Below, one piece after another: positions 49,345-58,679 of a stretch of 64,000 bases of DNA. The stretch spans positions 1,674,001-1,738,000 of the forward strand of contig NZ_AP019367.1 of the NCBI RefSeq assembly GCF_003966955.1. Reading direction: 5' to 3'. Each line of letters begins with the position of its first letter. Within the stretch, counting starts at the first letter, position 1. This stretch comes from Parolsenella catena (lineage in GTDB: Bacteria; Actinomycetota; Coriobacteriia; Coriobacteriales; Atopobiaceae). The translations under genes were made by a program, and so were the position numbers. Below the pieces are notes generated by a model, which did no database searches, was not told where the DNA came from, and saw only the letters and a list, made by a program, of their open reading frames with translations.

Positions 49345-50148
49345 CTAGTCGCCGTTCTCGGCGAGCTGGATGTAGACGGCGGAGAGCAGCGTGAAGACGT
49401 AGGCCTGGATGATGCCGACCATGATCTCCACGAGGTAGATGACGATGAGGATGGCGACCCAGAACACCGAGGCGCCGGCCTGGCCGAGCGCGACGACCGA
49501 GAAGCCCTGCAGCAGCGGCTCGAAGAACAGCGACGCGAGGATGGCGAAGGCGCCCATGACCACGTGACCGGCGAACATGTTGCAGAAGAGTCGGACGGCG
49601 AGCGTGATGAGTCGCAGGAACGTCGAGAACAGCTCGATGACCCACACGAGGATGTTGATGGGGAACGCGACGCCCTCCGGCGCGAGGCTCTTGATGTAGC
49701 CGATGACGCCCAGGCGCTTGCAGCCCACCACGATGAAGTAGATGAACGAGCACAGGGCGAGAGCCGCGGTGACGCCGATGGTGCCGGTGCCGGGGTGGCA
49801 GCCGGGGATGACGCCGATGATAGAGTTGGCGCAGATGAAGAAGAACAGCGCGGCAAGGAACGGGAAGTGCTTCTTCCAGGTCTTCTCGCCCACGATGGAC
49901 TTCACCATGTCATCGCGCACGAACTCGACGACGTACTCGACGCCGTTCACGAACAGGCCCTGCGGCACGAGGCTCGCGGACTGCTTCTTCTTGAACACGA
50001 AGAGCACGACGAGCATCAGGATGAGCGCGACCGCCAGCCAGAACGTGTACGTGGTGAGGCCGACCGTGGTGTTGCCCACGATGGCGTGGGACATGAAGCT
50101 GTCGAGAAGAGAGTCAATCTCCTCGGGGAGCTTGTCTAGTGGAGACAT
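49345..50148 (-). CDS. atpB: ATP synthase F0 a subunit
   Basis: 267 residues, several membrane helices; the essential arginine is in ITLAVRLFCNMFAGHVVMG. C-terminal LVEIMVGIIQAYVFTLLSAVYIQLA is conserved. AAAGGA lies six bases upstream. First gene of the operon in transcription order. Confidence 0.96.
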   Translation of the reverse strand: MSPLDKLPEEIDSLLDSFMSHAIVGNTTVGLTTYTFWLAVALILMLVVLFVFKKKQSASLVPQGLFVNGVEYVVEFVRDDMVKSIVGEKTWKKHFPFLAALFFFICANSIIGVIPGCHPGTGTIGVTAALALCSFIYFIVVGCKRLGVIGYIKSLAPEGVAFPINILVWVIELFSTFLRLITLAVRLFCNMFAGHVVMGAFAILASLFFEPLLQGFSVVALGQAGASVFWVAILIVIYLVEIMVGIIQAYVFTLLSAVYIQLAENGD

Positions 50149-50480
50149 GCATCGTCCTTTCGCTTGCCCCGCGGCGGCCGGGGATCGGCCGCTCGTTTCC
50201 GCGCCGACCCGGATGAGGCCGCTGCGGCGTCAGGGATTCTACCCCTTTGTGGGAGGTTTCTACCCCGAGTTCAAGGGCGCTAGTCCGGCCTGGATTTGCG
50301 CCTTTCTTCTAAATCCGATTGGCGATACTAGCACTTCTGGATTCGAGGAGTAAGAAATCTTTTCTATGCCTTTGACCTGTTTATTTCCATAACCTGTAAA
50401 GTGCGAGCTACCGCGCGTGCGCACGCTTGCCGAAATATTTGTTGCGTCCGCGGATTTGCCGGAGCCAACCCGTCAAATGA
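50149..50480. other. Upstream region of the atp operon
   Basis: 332 bases between atpB and the small membrane gene. It becomes AT-rich from about 50300 to 50400 and holds the best candidate atp promoter (50325-50353). GC-rich repeats of CGGCCG lie close to atpB. No gene seen. Confidence 0.5.
50325..50353 (-). promoter_or_regulatory. atpB: Candidate atp operon promoter
   Basis: Minus-strand TTACTC (50348-50353), 17-base spacer, TAGTAT (50325-50330), 180 bases upstream of atpB. Spacing is ideal but the -35 hexamer is weak. Confidence 0.4.
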
Positions 50481-50759
50481 CTAGGAAAGCCTGTGCCACG
50501 TCACGAGCACCAGCGTCGTGACCGCCACGAGCATGGCGAGCACCGCCGAGACGGATACGGGCACGAACGCCTCTGCCCACAGACGGTGGACGAGCGCCAT
50601 CCCCACGAGAACGATGAGCGCCGAGACCACGATGCAGACGAGCCCGCTGCGAACCCCGGGGCCCTTCGGGCCGCGCGCCACCGTACGGGCGAGGGCGACG
50701 GAGAAGGGCGCCGCTCCGGCAAGGCCGAGGACAACGCCCAAAAGAATCTGGCTTGCCAT
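50481..50759 (-). CDS. Small membrane protein in the atpI position
   Basis: 92 residues with three predicted membrane helices (ILLGVVLGLAGAAPFSVALA, GLVCIVVSALIVLVGMALV, FVPVSVSAVLAMLVAVTTLVLV). It occupies the place where AtpI usually lies, between upp and atpB, and could be an AtpI-like c-ring assembly factor, but I see no diagnostic motif. The ATG is three bases past the upp stop codon, with GAGG upstream. Confidence 0.65.
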   Translation of the reverse strand: MASQILLGVVLGLAGAAPFSVALARTVARGPKGPGVRSGLVCIVVSALIVLVGMALVHRLWAEAFVPVSVSAVLAMLVAVTTLVLVTWHRLS

Positions 50760-50761
50760 GC

Positions 50762-51430
50762 CTACCTCGTGCCGAAGATGCGATCGCCGGCGTCGCCAAG
50801 ACCAGGCAGGATATAGGCGCTGCCGTTGAGCTCGCGATCGAGCGCGCACGTGTAGAGACGCACGTCTGGGTCAAAATCGAGCACGGCGCGGACGCCCTCG
50901 GGCGCGGCCACGAGAACGAGCAGGCGGATGTCACGCACGCCGGCATCTCGCAGGTACTGGATTGCCGCGGTTGCCGAGCCGCCGGTGGCGAGCATCGGGT
51001 CAACGATGAGGCAGGTGCGCTGCTCGACGTCGGGCGGAAGCTTGCAGTAGTACTCGTGTGGCTCGTGGGTCTTGGGGTCGCGCTCCATGCCGACGTGGCC
51101 CACGCGGGCGGCCGGGATGAGGTCGAGGATTCCGTCCACCATGCCGAGGCCGGCACGGAGGATGGGGACGATGGCGACCTTCTTGCCGGCAAGGTGCTGG
51201 CAGGTGCACTCTTCGAGCGGCGTCTTGACCTGCACGGGCTCGAGCTCGAAGTCGCGGGTGGCCTCGTAGCCCTCGAACAGCGCGAGCTCGCGAACGAGGT
51301 CGCGGAACTGCTTTGTGCCGGTCTGCTCGTCTCGCAAGATAGAGAGCTTGTGCTGCACGAGCGGGTGGTCGACCACCGTGAGGCGGGCGAGCTGCTCGAG
51401 CGTCAGCCCTAGGTTGTTGACGTTTGCCAT
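50762..51430 (-). CDS. upp: Uracil phosphoribosyltransferase
   Basis: Salvages uracil to UMP using PRPP. 222 residues, with the PRPP loop [31 protein letters not shown], and the uracil-binding tail [24 protein letters not shown] is five bases before the ATG. Pairs with rpiB upstream and the atp genes downstream, as in many Gram-positives. Confidence 0.97.
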   Translation of the reverse strand: MANVNNLGLTLEQLARLTVVDHPLVQHKLSILRDEQTGTKQFRDLVRELALFEGYEATRDFELEPVQVKTPLEECTCQHLAGKKVAIVPILRAGLGMVDGILDLIPAARVGHVGMERDPKTHEPHEYYCKLPPDVEQRTCLIVDPMLATGGSATAAIQYLRDAGVRDIRLLVLVAAPEGVRAVLDFDPDVRLYTCALDRELNGSAYILPGLGDAGDRIFGTR

Positions 51431-51534
51431 CGCTGCTCCTCTATGAGTGGGGCCGCCACCCGCGGCAGCGGCCCGGCATTGCCTGGTGTGGCCGGCAAAG
51501 GCGCCGTCCCCTTGTCGGCCTTCCCCGACGCGAG

Positions 51535-51978
51535 CTACTTGCGCTCGTCCTCGGCCATCATCTTGGCGACGCGCTGCGTGTGGCGGCCACCGCCGAACTC
51601 CGTGGTGAGGAACGTCTTCACGAACTCGCAGTTGTCCATCGGAGCCGTGAAGCGGCCGGACAGGCAGATGACGTTGCAGTCGTTGTGCTCGCGGCACAGC
51701 TCGGCGAACTTGTTCGTCTGCACGACGGTGGCACGCACGCCGGGCACCTTGTCGGCCGTCATGGCCATGCCGATACCCGTGCCGCAGATGAGGATGCCGC
51801 GGTCCGCGGTGCCCTCGGAGACGCGGCGGGCGACCTTGTCGGCAAAGTCGGGGTAGTCGACGCGGTCGGCCGTCTCGGGACCGAGGTCCTCGACCTCGTG
51901 GCCGAGGCCACGGACGAAGTCGCAGATGACGTCCTTCTGGCAGAAGCCAGCGTGATCGGAAGCGACGACGATGCGCAT
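51535..51978 (-). CDS. rpiB: Ribose-5-phosphate isomerase B
   Basis: 147 residues. [11 protein letters not shown], the catalytic-cysteine motif [23 protein letters not shown], and [13 protein letters not shown] are diagnostic. Interconverts ribulose- and ribose-5-phosphate, feeding PRPP used by Upp. The ATG at 51978 with GGAG upstream gives the family start MRIVVASDH. Confidence 0.96.
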   Translation of the reverse strand: MRIVVASDHAGFCQKDVICDFVRGLGHEVEDLGPETADRVDYPDFADKVARRVSEGTADRGILICGTGIGMAMTADKVPGVRATVVQTNKFAELCREHNDCNVICLSGRFTAPMDNCEFVKTFLTTEFGGGRHTQRVAKMMAEDERK

Positions 51979-52041
51979 GTGAGCTCCTTTGCTACGCATG
52001 AATGTGACGGTAGAAGCGTACCACGGAGCGGCGCGGACGGC

Positions 52042-53589
52042 CTACGCAAGCGTGCGGCGCACGGCCTCGTGCCAGCCCTCGAGAAGCTCGGCAGCTCGCC
52101 CGGCAGGCATGTGCGGCTCGTAGCGCCTCTCCCCCCCCGTCAGGCTCACGAGCTCGTCGCGGTCTGCCCAGAAGCCGCAGGACAGGCCCGCGAGGAAGGC
52201 GGCCCCGAGCGCCGTGGTCTCGGACGTTGCGGCACGCACGACGTCTATGCCGAGAAGGTCTGCCTGGAACTGCATGATGAACGGGTTGTTGGCACCTCCG
52301 CCGTCGACGTTGAGCGCACAGAGCGCGCGATGGGAGTCCGCCTCCATGGCCTTGAGGACGTCGTAGGTCTGGTAGGCCATGGACTCGCAGGCGGCGCGCA
52401 CGAGGCGGGCGCGGTCGGTGCCACGCGTGATGCCGGCAACGACGCCCCGGGCGTCCGGGCGCCACCAGGGCGCGCCAAGACCCGTGAAGGCCGGGACGAC
52501 GTAGCAGCCGCCCGCGTCTGGCACGGAGCTCGCGAGCGCAGCCGTCTCTGCGGCGTCGTCGATGAGGCGCAGGCCATCCCGCAGCCACTGGATGACCGAG
52601 CCAGCCTGGAACACGGAGCCCTCGAGCGCATAGTCCACGCGCCCGCCCTCGGCGATGCCGATCGTCGTGACGAGACCGTTCGTTGAGGCAACGGGCTCGG
52701 CGCCGGTGTTCATGAGCATGAAGCAGCCGGTTCCATAGGTGTTCTTGACGCTGCCGGCATCGAAGCAGCAGTGGCCGAACAACGACGCCTGCTGGTCTCC
52801 GGCCACGCCGGCGATGCACGGGTGGTTGCGCATGATGTCGGCGCTCACCTCGCCATAGCTCCCCGACGAGGGTCTCGCCTCGGGCAGCATGGAGCGCGGG
52901 ACGCGAAACAGCTCGCACAGCTCGTCATCCCAGTCGAGGCGGTGGATGTCGAACAGCATCGTTCGGCTCGCGTTCGTGTAGTCCGTGGCGTGGAACTTGC
53001 CGCGCGTGAGGTTGTAGATGAGCCAGGTGTCGATGGTGCCGCACATGAGCTCGCCGTCCTCGGCCATCTCGCGGGCGCCCTCGACGTTGTCGAGGATCCA
53101 GGCGATCTTCGTGGCCGAGAAGTACGCGTCGGGCACGAGGCCCGTGCGCTCGCGGATGAGGTCCGCATGGCCTTCCTCGACGATTCTGGCGATGGCATCC
53201 GCCGTTCGACGGCACTGCCACACGACGGCGTCATAGATGGGCTGGCCGGTCTGGCGGTCCCACACGACGACCGTCTCGCGCTGGTTCGTGATGCCGATGG
53301 CATGGATGCGGTCCGAGTGGATGCCGCTCTTGAACTGGACCTCGATCATGCAGGCGACCTGGGCGGAGAGGATCTCCACCGGATCCTGCTCGACCCAGCC
53401 TGGATGCGGGTAGCGCATCGTGAGCGGGCGCTGGGCCACCGCGGCCTTGTGGCCGAACTCGTCAAAGAGGATGGCCCGGACGCTCGTCGTCCCGGCGTCG
53501 AGCGCCATGATGCAGCCCTCGGGCGCCTCGCTCGCGCCCATCGCGTCGTCCTTTGCCGAGCTCATGACGCTGTCCATGATCGTTGCCAT
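52042..53589 (-). CDS. glpK: Glycerol kinase
   Basis: Phosphorylates glycerol to glycerol-3-phosphate. 515 residues: CIMALDAGTTSVRAILFDE, GITNQRETVVVWDR, GVAGDQQASLFG, TYGTGCFMLMNTG and GAAFLAGLSCGFW are FGGY/GlpK signatures. An N-terminal extension of about 25 residues precedes the core. GGGAGG is five bases before the ATG. No glpF or glpD is nearby. Confidence 0.96.
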   Translation of the reverse strand: MATIMDSVMSSAKDDAMGASEAPEGCIMALDAGTTSVRAILFDEFGHKAAVAQRPLTMRYPHPGWVEQDPVEILSAQVACMIEVQFKSGIHSDRIHAIGITNQRETVVVWDRQTGQPIYDAVVWQCRRTADAIARIVEEGHADLIRERTGLVPDAYFSATKIAWILDNVEGAREMAEDGELMCGTIDTWLIYNLTRGKFHATDYTNASRTMLFDIHRLDWDDELCELFRVPRSMLPEARPSSGSYGEVSADIMRNHPCIAGVAGDQQASLFGHCCFDAGSVKNTYGTGCFMLMNTGAEPVASTNGLVTTIGIAEGGRVDYALEGSVFQAGSVIQWLRDGLRLIDDAAETAALASSVPDAGGCYVVPAFTGLGAPWWRPDARGVVAGITRGTDRARLVRAACESMAYQTYDVLKAMEADSHRALCALNVDGGGANNPFIMQFQADLLGIDVVRAATSETTALGAAFLAGLSCGFWADRDELVSLTGGERRYEPHMPAGRAAELLEGWHEAVRRTLA

Positions 53590-53742
53590 GCGAGCCTCCC
53601 GTCCTTTGCTTCGTACCAGTGTAGGAAGCGGGAGGAGACGGCGCGGGAGGCTCTCGGCGGACGGTGGGACGCCGCGCGAGGCGGCGGCGCTCATGGCGAT
53701 GCGGGCCGATGGCGTGGCGGCGGGGCAGTCGACGGGCGCCAG

Positions 53743-55293
53743 CTAGCGCGCGAGCGCGGCAATGGCCTCGGCAGGAATGGGTCCCTGGCGCACGATGCGC
53801 GGCTCGCCGGACGTGGTGTCGACGATGGTGGAGGCGGCGCCGGCGGGCGTGGGACCGGCTGCGAGTGTGAGGTCGGCGGACTCGGCGATGCGGCGCTCGA
53901 TGTCGGCTGAGGTGGCGGGCGCGGGCATGCCGTGCGTGTTGGCGCTCGTCGCGGCGAGCGGGCCCACCTCGCGGGCGAGCTCGCGCACGAGCGCAGAGTC
54001 CGGCACGCGCAGGGCCACGGTGCCGTTCTCGCGCTGGTAGTCGGGCGGAACGGCCTCGCTCGCGCGAACCACGAGCGTGAGGGCACCGGGCCACAGTCGC
54101 TCCACAAGCGAGCGCGCCCAGGAGGGAACATCGATGGCGAGGCGGTCGAGCTCGGAGGCATCGGAGACGAGCAGGGGCAGCGTCTGGGCGAGGTCACGGC
54201 GCTTGATGTCGAAGATGCGGCGGTGGCCGGGATTGCTCGGCGTGGCCGCGGCGGCGATGCCATAGACGGAGTCCGTGGGCATTACGACGACGCCACCGGC
54301 GCGCAGGACGGCCGCGGCATCCGCGACGACCTCCGGCGCCGGCTCGTCCTGGCTGCATTCGACGATGCGACCCTCCGGCTCGTGGGCCAGGACAACGGCC
54401 GGCAGCTCACCGGCAAGCGCAGCGACGATGAAGCGTGTGCGGCCCGTGAGGTCACGGCGAATCTCGACGGACTTCCAGCAGCCCTGCTCGCGCGCGAGGG
54501 CGGCGGCGGCATCGAGCGCGTCCTCGTGCAGCTCGACGGCAAGCATGCCACCCGGGACAAGCGCCTTTGGGGCGAGGGCCAGCAGACGGCGATAGACGTC
54601 GAGGCCATCGACGCCACCAGCGAGGGCGAGTTCGGGCTCGTAGTCTGCGACCTCTTCGGGAAGCTCGCGCATCACGTCGTCGGGAATGTAGGGAGGGTTC
54701 GAGACGAGCACGGCGAACGTGCCCATGAGCTCGGGCGACACGCCGGAGGCGAGGTCACACTCAACGATGTCGATGGCATCCGCCAGGCCAAGCGCGTCGC
54801 GGTTCTTACGCGCAAGGGCGGCCGCCGTGGGCGAGATGTCCGTTGCCGTGACGAGCGCGCCGGGCCGCTCGCTCGCGATGGCGCAGCTCACACAGCCGGT
54901 ACCGCAGCCAATCTCGAGCACGTGGACCGGGCTCATCGCGCGCGCGGCGTCAACGCCCTCGAGCGCGGCATCCACGAGCAGCTCCGTCTCCGGACGTGGG
55001 ATGAGGACGCCCGGCGCACAGGCGACGTCGATGAAGCGAAAGCTCGTCTTGCCGGTGATGTACTGGAGCGGCTCGCCCTTGGCGCGACGCTCGATGAAGC
55101 CGTGCATGCGGGTGAGCTCGTCGGCGGACAGCGGCTCGTCGAAGGCCATATAGAGACCCGTGCGGTCCTTGCCCGTGGCGGCGCTGAGCAGCCACTCGGC
55201 CGAGAGGCGCGCGTGTTCGTCACCCTTGCGCGCGAGATAGTCGCGCGTCCAGGTGAGGCAACGGTTTATCGTCCAGACGTTCTCTTCTGACAT
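53743..55293 (-). CDS. prmC: PrmC-TsaC fusion: release factor methyltransferase and t6A synthase
   Basis: 516 residues. Residues 1-295 are PrmC, which methylates the GGQ glutamine of RF1 and RF2: LEIGCGTGCVSCAIA binds SAM and VSNPPYIPDD is the catalytic NPPY. Residues 305-516 are TsaC/YrdC, which makes threonylcarbamoyl-AMP: VLRAGGVVVMPTDSVYGIAAAA, KRRDLAQTLPLLVS and PLAATSANTHGMPAP. The ATG at 55293 has GGAGG four bases upstream. The two genes are adjacent in many bacteria, so fusion is understandable. Its expected neighbour prfA is displaced by an inserted two-gene unit. Confidence 0.95.
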   Translation of the reverse strand: MSEENVWTINRCLTWTRDYLARKGDEHARLSAEWLLSAATGKDRTGLYMAFDEPLSADELTRMHGFIERRAKGEPLQYITGKTSFRFIDVACAPGVLIPRPETELLVDAALEGVDAARAMSPVHVLEIGCGTGCVSCAIASERPGALVTATDISPTAAALARKNRDALGLADAIDIVECDLASGVSPELMGTFAVLVSNPPYIPDDVMRELPEEVADYEPELALAGGVDGLDVYRRLLALAPKALVPGGMLAVELHEDALDAAAALAREQGCWKSVEIRRDLTGRTRFIVAALAGELPAVVLAHEPEGRIVECSQDEPAPEVVADAAAVLRAGGVVVMPTDSVYGIAAAATPSNPGHRRIFDIKRRDLAQTLPLLVSDASELDRLAIDVPSWARSLVERLWPGALTLVVRASEAVPPDYQRENGTVALRVPDSALVRELAREVGPLAATSANTHGMPAPATSADIERRIAESADLTLAAGPTPAGAASTIVDTTSGEPRIVRQGPIPAEAIAALAR

Positions 55294-55421
55294 GGGGCCT
55301 CCGGCGGTTCTTGCGCCCGCGGCGGGGCGCCTGTGCTCCCTACATACTAGCGGGCGCCGACGACGGCCGCAGTCAGCGCTCATCGTGCCGCACGCACCCA
55401 AGTTTCTGGCGCGCGTCGTTT

Positions 55422-55478
55422 ATCGTGCCAAACGCAGCTTATGTGCGGCGTCTCATGCCCAAGATAGGAACGATAAGC
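55422..55478 (+). repeat. 57-bp repeat, left copy
   Basis: Matches 57305-57361 at 56 of 57 positions, in the same orientation. Each copy has inverted ends ATCGTGCC / GGNACGAT. A shorter related piece (GCTCATCGTGCC) occurs 40 bases earlier at 55378. The two copies bracket the zinc-ribbon and amidase genes. Confidence 0.9.
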
Positions 55479-55566
55479 CCGATAAGGACTAAGAGCCCCG
55501 CACAACCATTCGGTCATGGCTCTACAATTCAGCGTACGTGATCAAAGGATGCCGAGGAGGGCGCTC

Positions 55567-56436
55567 ATGTTTTGTACCAAGTGCGGAGCCCAGCTCCCAG
55601 ACGGATCGAAGTTCTGCACGAAGTGCGGCACGCCCACGGATGTCGTGGCGAGCGAGACGACCGTCATGCCAACCGCAGGCGAGACGCACGTCATGAGCGG
55701 GCAGCCCACGCAGGCGGTTCCCCAAACTGGACAGCCGATGCCGCAGGCCACGCAGGTAGCGCCGCGGCCGGTAAGCCCCCAGGCGCCGTATGGCGCAGCG
55801 CCGCAGCAGCCCGTCTATTCCAGCGTCCCCCAGCAGCCCGCATACGGCCAAGGCGGGCAGGGCAACGGTGGAAGCAGGCGAGGGGTGGTCGTGGGCGTCG
55901 TCGTTGCCATCATCGCCGCCGCAATCGCCGCCGTGGCGTTCATCATGGTCGACCCCATGGGACTGTTTGGCGCCAAGACAGGCCGGGACGCCGCCACGAC
56001 TGCCGCAAGCTCGCCAGCGGCCTCCTCGACGTCCGCCGCAGACACGTCCGTCGCGAGCACCTCGGCGGCCAGCACCTCGGCAGCCAGCTCGAGCGCGGCC
56101 AGCACCTCGGCACAGACGCACACGCCTGCACCGCGTGGCGCGAGCAGCGACTACGTCATCCCTGACAGCGACTGCACAAGCTACACGGCCGATGACATCA
56201 AGGCCATGAACCTCTCCGTTGACGAGCTCTGGTACGCGCGCAACGAGATCTATGCCCGTCACGGCCGCAAGTTCCAGAATGAAACCCTGCAGGCCTACTT
56301 CAACTCAAAGCCCTGGTACACGCCCGAGTACTCGCCCGACGAGTTCGATGACAGCGTTCAGCTGAGCTCCGTCGAGAGGGCGAACGCCGCGGCGATCAAA
56401 TCCGTAGAGCAGAGCATGGGCTCCAATCACCTGTAG
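55567..56436 (+). CDS. Zinc-ribbon membrane protein with YARHG domain
   Basis: 289 residues: N-terminal zinc ribbon FCTKCGAQLPDGSKFCTKCG (CxxC at 3/6 and 17/20), a Gln/Pro-rich linker, one TM helix (VVVGVVVAIIAAAIAAVAFIMV, about 107-129), an Ser/Ala/Thr-rich stalk, then a C-terminal YARHG domain (LSVDELWYARNEIYARHGRKFQN). The topology places the YARHG domain outside the membrane. YARHG proteins are presumed to act at the cell wall. The ATG at 55567 has GAGGAGG six bases upstream; an earlier in-frame ATG lacks one. Co-transcribed with the amidase that follows nine bases later. Confidence 0.85.
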   Translation: MFCTKCGAQLPDGSKFCTKCGTPTDVVASETTVMPTAGETHVMSGQPTQAVPQTGQPMPQATQVAPRPVSPQAPYGAAPQQPVYSSVPQQPAYGQGGQGNGGSRRGVVVGVVVAIIAAAIAAVAFIMVDPMGLFGAKTGRDAATTAASSPAASSTSAADTSVASTSAASTSAASSSAASTSAQTHTPAPRGASSDYVIPDSDCTSYTADDIKAMNLSVDELWYARNEIYARHGRKFQNETLQAYFNSKPWYTPEYSPDEFDDSVQLSSVERANAAAIKSVEQSMGSNHL

Positions 56437-56445
56437 GGACGCGTC

Positions 56446-57288
56446 ATGAGCGAGAAGCATCCCGACAGAACGGGGCACAGAGGACCAACGGTAACCCGTA
56501 GGGCAGCCATAGGCGCCATTGCAGCGGCAGCCGTTGCGGGTGCGGGAGCCATCACGGCCACGCTGGCGTCAAAGCGTCAAGCGCAGCCCGAAGACAAAGG
56601 CACGGTAGCTGTGACCGAGCAGCCTGCCGCATCAGCCCCCTCCAAGGACGCGGCGACAGAGCCGAGCTCGGCGGAAACCGTGGCTGCCTCCTCAGACGAG
56701 CTGTTCGCGTGTCTCGACATCGCGCAGATCATGCATAGAGAATTCGGCCATGGGCCCAAGGGCGTCGAGTACCAGAAGTACATCGTCCTGCACGACACGG
56801 AGGGCGACGGCGAGCCCGAGAACATCGTGAGCTACTGGGCCGAGAACGGAAACCTCGTCGCCGCCCAGTTCGTCGTGGGCAGGGACGGCCACATTGCGCA
56901 GTGCGTGCCCATGGACGAGATCGCGCACCACACCGGCTACGGCGATGCGGGCCACAACGAGCTGTACGGCGTGACCGACGAGTCGCGAGACGACAAGCTA
57001 GGCACAAAGCCGGTTGGTTCGTCGTGTCCCGACTACGGGATGAACTCCTACTCCATTGGCATCGAGACGGTGCACGTGGGCGGCGAGGGCGACTACCCGC
57101 AGGCCCAGCTCGACGCGCTCGATGCCCTCATCGCCTACATCGACGCGTACTACGCCGAGCGGGGGCAGGCAGAGCCCAGCGCCATCATCGACCACAAGGC
57201 GTGGCGCACGGGAAACTCCGACACCTCAGCCGAATTCGCCGGCTATCTCTCAAACTACCAGGACCATCGCACGCATCTAGACGTGTAG
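56446..57288 (+). CDS. Tat-exported N-acetylmuramoyl-L-alanine amidase
   Basis: 280 residues. The N-terminus VTRRAAIGAIAAAAVAGAGA has a twin-arginine signal, followed by a low-complexity Ala/Ser/Glu linker. From about residue 105 an amidase_2 (PGRP-like) domain: zinc His116 in IVLHDTEG, then IAHHTGYGD and IDHKAWRTGNSD at the C-terminus. Cleaves the stem peptide from peptidoglycan outside the cell. AGGGA lies shortly before the ATG. The pair with the YARHG protein points to one cell-wall function. Confidence 0.9.
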   Translation: MSEKHPDRTGHRGPTVTRRAAIGAIAAAAVAGAGAITATLASKRQAQPEDKGTVAVTEQPAASAPSKDAATEPSSAETVAASSDELFACLDIAQIMHREFGHGPKGVEYQKYIVLHDTEGDGEPENIVSYWAENGNLVAAQFVVGRDGHIAQCVPMDEIAHHTGYGDAGHNELYGVTDESRDDKLGTKPVGSSCPDYGMNSYSIGIETVHVGGEGDYPQAQLDALDALIAYIDAYYAERGQAEPSAIIDHKAWRTGNSDTSAEFAGYLSNYQDHRTHLDV

Positions 57289-57304
57289 AGGGCGCACATC
57301 GCTC

Positions 57305-57361
57305 ATCGTGCCAAACGCAGCTTATGTGCGGCGTCTCATGCCCAAGATAGGCACGATAAGC
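57305..57361 (+). repeat. 57-bp repeat, right copy
   Basis: Second copy of the 55422-55478 repeat, one mismatch, direct orientation. Here the terminal arms ATCGTGCC and GGCACGAT are perfectly complementary. It lies between the amidase stop codon and the prfA terminator. Confidence 0.9.
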
Positions 57362-57386
57362 GCCGGAGCACGGGCCATATACAAAA

Positions 57387-57425
57387 AGAGACCCGCGAGA
57401 GGGAGCGCCCCTCTTGCGGGTCTCT
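57387..57425 (-). terminator. Intrinsic terminator of prfA
   Basis: Minus-strand stem AGAGACCCGC / GCGGGTCTCT with an inner stem AGAGGG / CCCTCT, followed by five T residues, 18 bases past the prfA stop codon. Confidence 0.9.
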
Positions 57426-57443
57426 GCTGGCGATAAGCGAGGC

Positions 57444-58511
57444 TTACACCTGCTGGGCGAGCTTCTCGGCACGGTCGGCGGCGGCGAGGGCGTCGATGAC
57501 GTTGGCAAGGCCATCGCCGAGCAGCACGGAGTTGTACGTGGAGTTGAAGCCGATGCGGTGGTCGGTCACGCGGTCCTGCGGCTGGTTGTAGGTGCGAATC
57601 TTCTCGGAGCGGTTGCCGTGGCCGATCTGGCTCTGGCGCTCGGCGCCGAGCTCGGCCTGCTGGCGTTCGAGCTCCTTCTCGTAGAGGCGGGCACGCAGCA
57701 TCTGCATGCAGACCTCGCGGTTCTGGATCTGCGAGCGCTGATCCTGCGACTGCACGACGGTGTTCGTGGGCAGGTGCGTGATGCGCACGGCGGAGTACGT
57801 CGTGTTGACGCACTGGCCGCCGGGGCCGGAGGCGCAGTACGTGTCGATGCGTAGGTCCTCCTGGTTGATCTGGATATCGATCTCATCGGCCTCGGGCAGC
57901 ACGGCGACGGTAGCCGTGGAGGTCTGGATGCGACCCTGGCTCTCCGTCTTGGGGATGCGCTGGACGCGGTGGACGCCGCTCTCGTACTTCATGACGGAGT
58001 AGACGCGGTCGCCCGTGACCTTGAACTCGATGGTCTTGAAGCCGCCGGCGTCGGACGGGCTGCTCGAGAGGACCTCGGACTTCCAGCCCTTCGCGGCGAT
58101 GAAGCGCTCGTACATCTTGAACAGATCGCCCGCAAAGATGCCGGCCTCGTCGCCGCCCACGCCGGCGCGAATCTCGACGATGGTGTCCTTCTCGTCCGCG
58201 GGGTCGGCCGGGATGAGCATGAACTTGATGTCTTCCTCGAGCTGGGGGAGCTTCTCCTCGTTCTCGGCGATGTCGGCCTGGAGCAGCTCCTTCTCCTCGG
58301 CGTCGGACGCCTCGTGGAGCATCTCCTTGGCGGCCTCGATGTCATCGAGGGCGGAGAGGTACTCGCGGGCGGCGTTCACGAGGTCGGTCTGGTGCGCGTA
58401 CTCCTTGTTGAGGCGAGTGAACTCCTTGATGTCGCTGGCGACGGCCGGGTCGGAGAGCTTCTTCTCGAGCTCCTCGTAGGCATAGATGAGCTTCTCGAGC
58501 TTGTCTCGCAT
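57444..58511 (-). CDS. prfA: Peptide chain release factor 1
   Basis: Ends translation at UAG and UAA. 355 residues; recognition motif P-K-T in [23 protein letters not shown] fits the RF1 PxT pattern, and [21 protein letters not shown] contains the catalytic GGQ methylated by PrmC. AAGGAG is five bases before the ATG. Upstream lies a leader with a short UAG-terminated reading frame. Confidence 0.97.
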   Translation of the reverse strand: MRDKLEKLIYAYEELEKKLSDPAVASDIKEFTRLNKEYAHQTDLVNAAREYLSALDDIEAAKEMLHEASDAEEKELLQADIAENEEKLPQLEEDIKFMLIPADPADEKDTIVEIRAGVGGDEAGIFAGDLFKMYERFIAAKGWKSEVLSSSPSDAGGFKTIEFKVTGDRVYSVMKYESGVHRVQRIPKTESQGRIQTSTATVAVLPEADEIDIQINQEDLRIDTYCASGPGGQCVNTTYSAVRITHLPTNTVVQSQDQRSQIQNREVCMQMLRARLYEKELERQQAELGAERQSQIGHGNRSEKIRTYNQPQDRVTDHRIGFNSTYNSVLLGDGLANVIDALAAADRAEKLAQQV

Positions 58512-58622
58512 GGGGACTCCTTGTTGTGATGTGTGGCCGGGGCTGGACGCCACGTCGGCCAGGCGAATCGATGGGGATGAGGGCGGCGCGGCACTGTGGC
58601 GACGTCGCGTGCGACAAGGTAG

Positions 58623-58649
58623 CTAGAGCTTGTCGTTCCTCAGGTACAT
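58623..58649 (-). CDS. Putative 8-codon leader peptide of prfA ending in UAG
   Basis: ATG TAC CTG AGG AAC GAC AAG CTC TAG encodes MYLRNDKL. AAAGGGGA sits seven bases before the ATG, a good ribosome-binding site, and TATGAT lies about 30 bases upstream of it. The stop is UAG, which only RF1 reads in standard bacteria, and prfA itself follows 111 bases later. Too short for statistical support; an RF1-sensing leader is a hypothesis. Confidence 0.35.
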   Translation of the reverse strand: MYLRNDKL

Positions 58650-58679
58650 GGTGCAGTCCCCTTTCGCATAGTTGTTCGT

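Noticed and set aside
51495-51519. Sequence GGC-AAAGG..GTCCCCTTGTCGG in the upp-rpiB gap resembling the TGAGACAA palindrome
   Set aside because: Too many mismatches and the left arm is not complementary; probably chance, though a decayed copy cannot be excluded.
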